Positions 62,579-64,000 of a stretch of DNA of 64,000 bases are shown one piece after another (within the stretch, counting starts at the first letter, position 1; each line of letters starts with the position of its first letter). Source of the DNA: Pseudorhodoferax sp. Leaf274 (GTDB lineage: Bacteria > Pseudomonadota > Gammaproteobacteria > Burkholderiales > Burkholderiaceae_C); the NCBI RefSeq assembly GCF_001422445.1, contig NZ_LMNA01000023.1, positions 62,001-126,000 on the forward strand, given 5' to 3'. The position numbers and the translations under genes are program-made. Under the pieces are notes generated by a model. It had not been told where the DNA came from and made no database searches. It saw only the letters and a list, made by a program, of their open reading frames with translations.

Positions 62579-63682
62579 ATGCCGCCGATGGTTTCCGATA
62601 CCGCTTCGACCACTCCATCCGATGACGTGGCGATGCGCCTTGCCGGCCTGCAGGCACATCTGCAGCAGTACGGCGTGGGGGATTGGAGCCGGTCTGCCGA
62701 TCTGTTCCTGACGCCGGCATGGTGCACGCAGCTTGCCGCCCATGGTTTCGTGGAGCGGCCGCGGCCGTGGCTGCCGATGCTGGTCGACGAGGCGGCGCGC
62801 GCGGCCTTGATGCTGCCGCTTGCGGAAACCGGAGATGGCCTGCGCAGCCTCAGCAACTACTACTGCAGCCTGTACGGTGCGGTTGGCCACGGCATGCCGG
62901 GGCCGGACTGCTGGGTGGCGCTGGCGCGCCAGTTGTGGCGGCATCCGCACGGCGCCATCCTGGATTTGCAGCCGCTGGCGGACGATGCGGGCTGGCGTCT
63001 GGCGCTGGAGCGGGCTTTGCGGCAGGCCGGGTACTGGGTCGATGGGTACTTCTGCTTCGGGAACTGGTACCTGCCGGTGGCCGGGGTCGGTTTCGATGCC
63101 TACCTGGCTGCACGGCCGTCGGCTTTGCGGCACAGCATCGAGCGCGGCCGGCGTCGGTTGCAACGCCATGGCGGCGACAGGCTGACGATCCACACCGCAG
63201 CCGGGGCGCCACTGGATGCCGCGATGGCGGCATTCGACGACGTCTATGGGCGCAGCTGGAAGGAGCCTGAGCCCAGTCCGCGGTTCATGCCGGAACTGAT
63301 GCTGCTGGCCGCTCGCGAGGGCTGGCTGCGGCTGGGCGTTCTGGAACTGGATGGGCGGCCGATCGCTGCGCAGGTCTGGTTGGTACAGGCCGGCAAAGCC
63401 AACATCTACAAGCTGGCCTACGTGCAGGGCTTCGAGCGCTTCTCGCCAGGGTCGGTTCTGACCGCGGCGCTGATGGCCCACGTGATGGACGTGGACCGCG
63501 TGCGCGAGGTCGACTACCTCACGGGAGACGATGCCTACAAGCGCGACTGGATGACCCATCGCCGTGAGCGCACCGGGTTGATCGCCTTCCATCCCTTGCG
63601 GCTGCGCGGCCTGCTCGCGGCGGCGCGCCACTACGGTGGAAAGCTCCGGCGTCGCCACCGGGAAGGTGTGGCGCCGCCCTAG
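62579..63682 (+). CDS. GNAT/CelD-like acyltransferase of the XrtA locus
   Basis: 367-residue GNAT-superfamily protein. The second half holds a FemAB/BcsL-like acyltransferase domain (RPSALRHSIERGRRRLQRHG, then RLGVLELDGRPIAAQVWLVQAGKANIYKLAYVQGFERFSPGSVL in pieces), ending DYLTGDDAYKRDWMTHRRERTGL. Related to enzymes acylating polysaccharides or peptides. It is the second FemAB-like protein here and the last plus-strand gene. Its stop faces a hydrolase gene 15 bases away. Confidence 0.8.
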   Translation: MPPMVSDTASTTPSDDVAMRLAGLQAHLQQYGVGDWSRSADLFLTPAWCTQLAAHGFVERPRPWLPMLVDEAARAALMLPLAETGDGLRSLSNYYCSLYGAVGHGMPGPDCWVALARQLWRHPHGAILDLQPLADDAGWRLALERALRQAGYWVDGYFCFGNWYLPVAGVGFDAYLAARPSALRHSIERGRRRLQRHGGDRLTIHTAAGAPLDAAMAAFDDVYGRSWKEPEPSPRFMPELMLLAAREGWLRLGVLELDGRPIAAQVWLVQAGKANIYKLAYVQGFERFSPGSVLTAALMAHVMDVDRVREVDYLTGDDAYKRDWMTHRRERTGLIAFHPLRLRGLLAAARHYGGKLRRRHREGVAPP

Positions 63683-63697
63683 CACGGGCAGGCTCAA

Positions 63698-64000
63698 TCA
63701 GGGCAGGCGCTGGAGCCAGGCCAAGGTCGCTTCCTCGGCGGTCTGGCGCGCCGCAGGCGAGGCCAGTGTGTGGTCTGCGCCTGTCAGACGGTGCCATTGG
63801 ACTCCCGGTCGGTTTCGGGCGGCGGTCCAGTCGCGGTCCTGGCGGAATTGCTCCTCGAACTCCCGGGCGGTCCAATCTTCGGTGCTCAGCAGCACCAGCA
63901 GGTGGCCGCGCACCGCGCACCATCCGGCAGCCATGCGCTGCTGGAAGCTGGCCGCGCTCGTGCTCCGATGGCGCCGCGCCAGCCGCAGCAAATTGCCCAA
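63698..64000 (-). CDS. Exosortase A system-associated hydrolase (C-terminal part)
   Basis: The last 100 residues of an alpha/beta hydrolase run off the right edge of the window. A short strand (GHLLVLLSTEDWTAREFEEQF) carries the acid residue region, and LTGADHTLASPAARQTAEEATLAWL carries the catalytic His. Position and pattern fit the exosortase A-associated hydrolase subtype 1 family, of unknown substrate. The start codon is outside the window. Confidence 0.75.
   Translation of the reverse strand: MGNLLRLARRHRSTSAASFQQRMAAGWCAVRGHLLVLLSTEDWTAREFEEQFRQDRDWTAARNRPGVQWHRLTGADHTLASPAARQTAEEATLAWLQRLP

Overview
This 64 kb window is chromosomal DNA of a high-GC betaproteobacterium. The best fit is Burkholderiales, family Comamonadaceae. 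The grounds are the gene order DUF2244-coxB-coxA-ctaG-coxC-SURF1-ctaA-ctaB-SCO, a Bug-family binding protein, a pilD-coaE-zapD-yacG block behind pilBC, and an XrtA (exosortase A) exopolysaccharide locus. I see no rRNA or tRNA gene, CRISPR array, prophage or insertion sequence. Genes are tightly packed, many start and stop codons overlap, and no gene-free stretch exceeds 300 bases.

Layout. 1-5.8 kb: kefFC (glutathione-gated K+ efflux), an orphan ParA-type ATPase, a MaoC-type hydratase, trmL, comF and bioC. 5.8-15.3 kb: a full aa3-type cytochrome c oxidase locus with structural subunits (coxB with a fused cytochrome c domain, coxA, coxC), copper delivery (ctaG, SCO, a second SCO-like membrane protein) and heme A synthesis (ctaA, ctaB, SURF1). 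15.3-20 kb: a membrane-anchored beta-helix protein, a Bug-type solute-binding protein, rpoH behind a perfect CIRCE element, and a metallo-beta-lactamase-fold hydrolase. 20-27.6 kb: a MerR-type (LiuR-like) regulator with two matching palindromic operators, a thioesterase, carbonic anhydrase, thiolase, SDR, flavoprotein, acyl-CoA dehydrogenase (acyl-CoA catabolism), a YchJ protein, a HAD phosphatase and a DUF1275 membrane protein. 27.6-31.8 kb: serA, a Ni/Co ECF transporter operon (cbiM/Q/O plus a CbiL/NikN-like protein) and dciA. 31.9-42.8 kb: secA, argJ, a DUF815 ATPase, mutT, then yacG, zapD, coaE, pilD, pilC and pilB on the minus strand.

42.8-64 kb is the XrtA locus. It holds a LuxI-like acyltransferase, a sugar epimerase, the outer-membrane export lipoprotein, a Wzc-like chain-length protein, a tyrosine autokinase, an outer-membrane beta-barrel, an ExeA-like ATPase, a polysaccharide deacetylase, a FemAB-like protein, three or four glycosyltransferases, exosortase A fused to EpsI, an asparagine-synthase-like amidotransferase, a small membrane ORF, an O-antigen-ligase-like protein, a second GNAT/FemAB-like protein and the end of an alpha/beta hydrolase. 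Together they should build, modify and export a polysaccharide and process PEP-CTERM proteins. The initiating sugar transferase, the PEP-CTERM substrates and the PrsK/PrsR regulators are not in the window.

Signals worth a second look: the CIRCE element on rpoH, the LiuR-type operator pair, a 222-bp imperfect palindromic element between two acyl-CoA genes, a 59-codon membrane ORF inside the XrtA operon, and a candidate sigma-54 promoter in front of the polysaccharide export genes.
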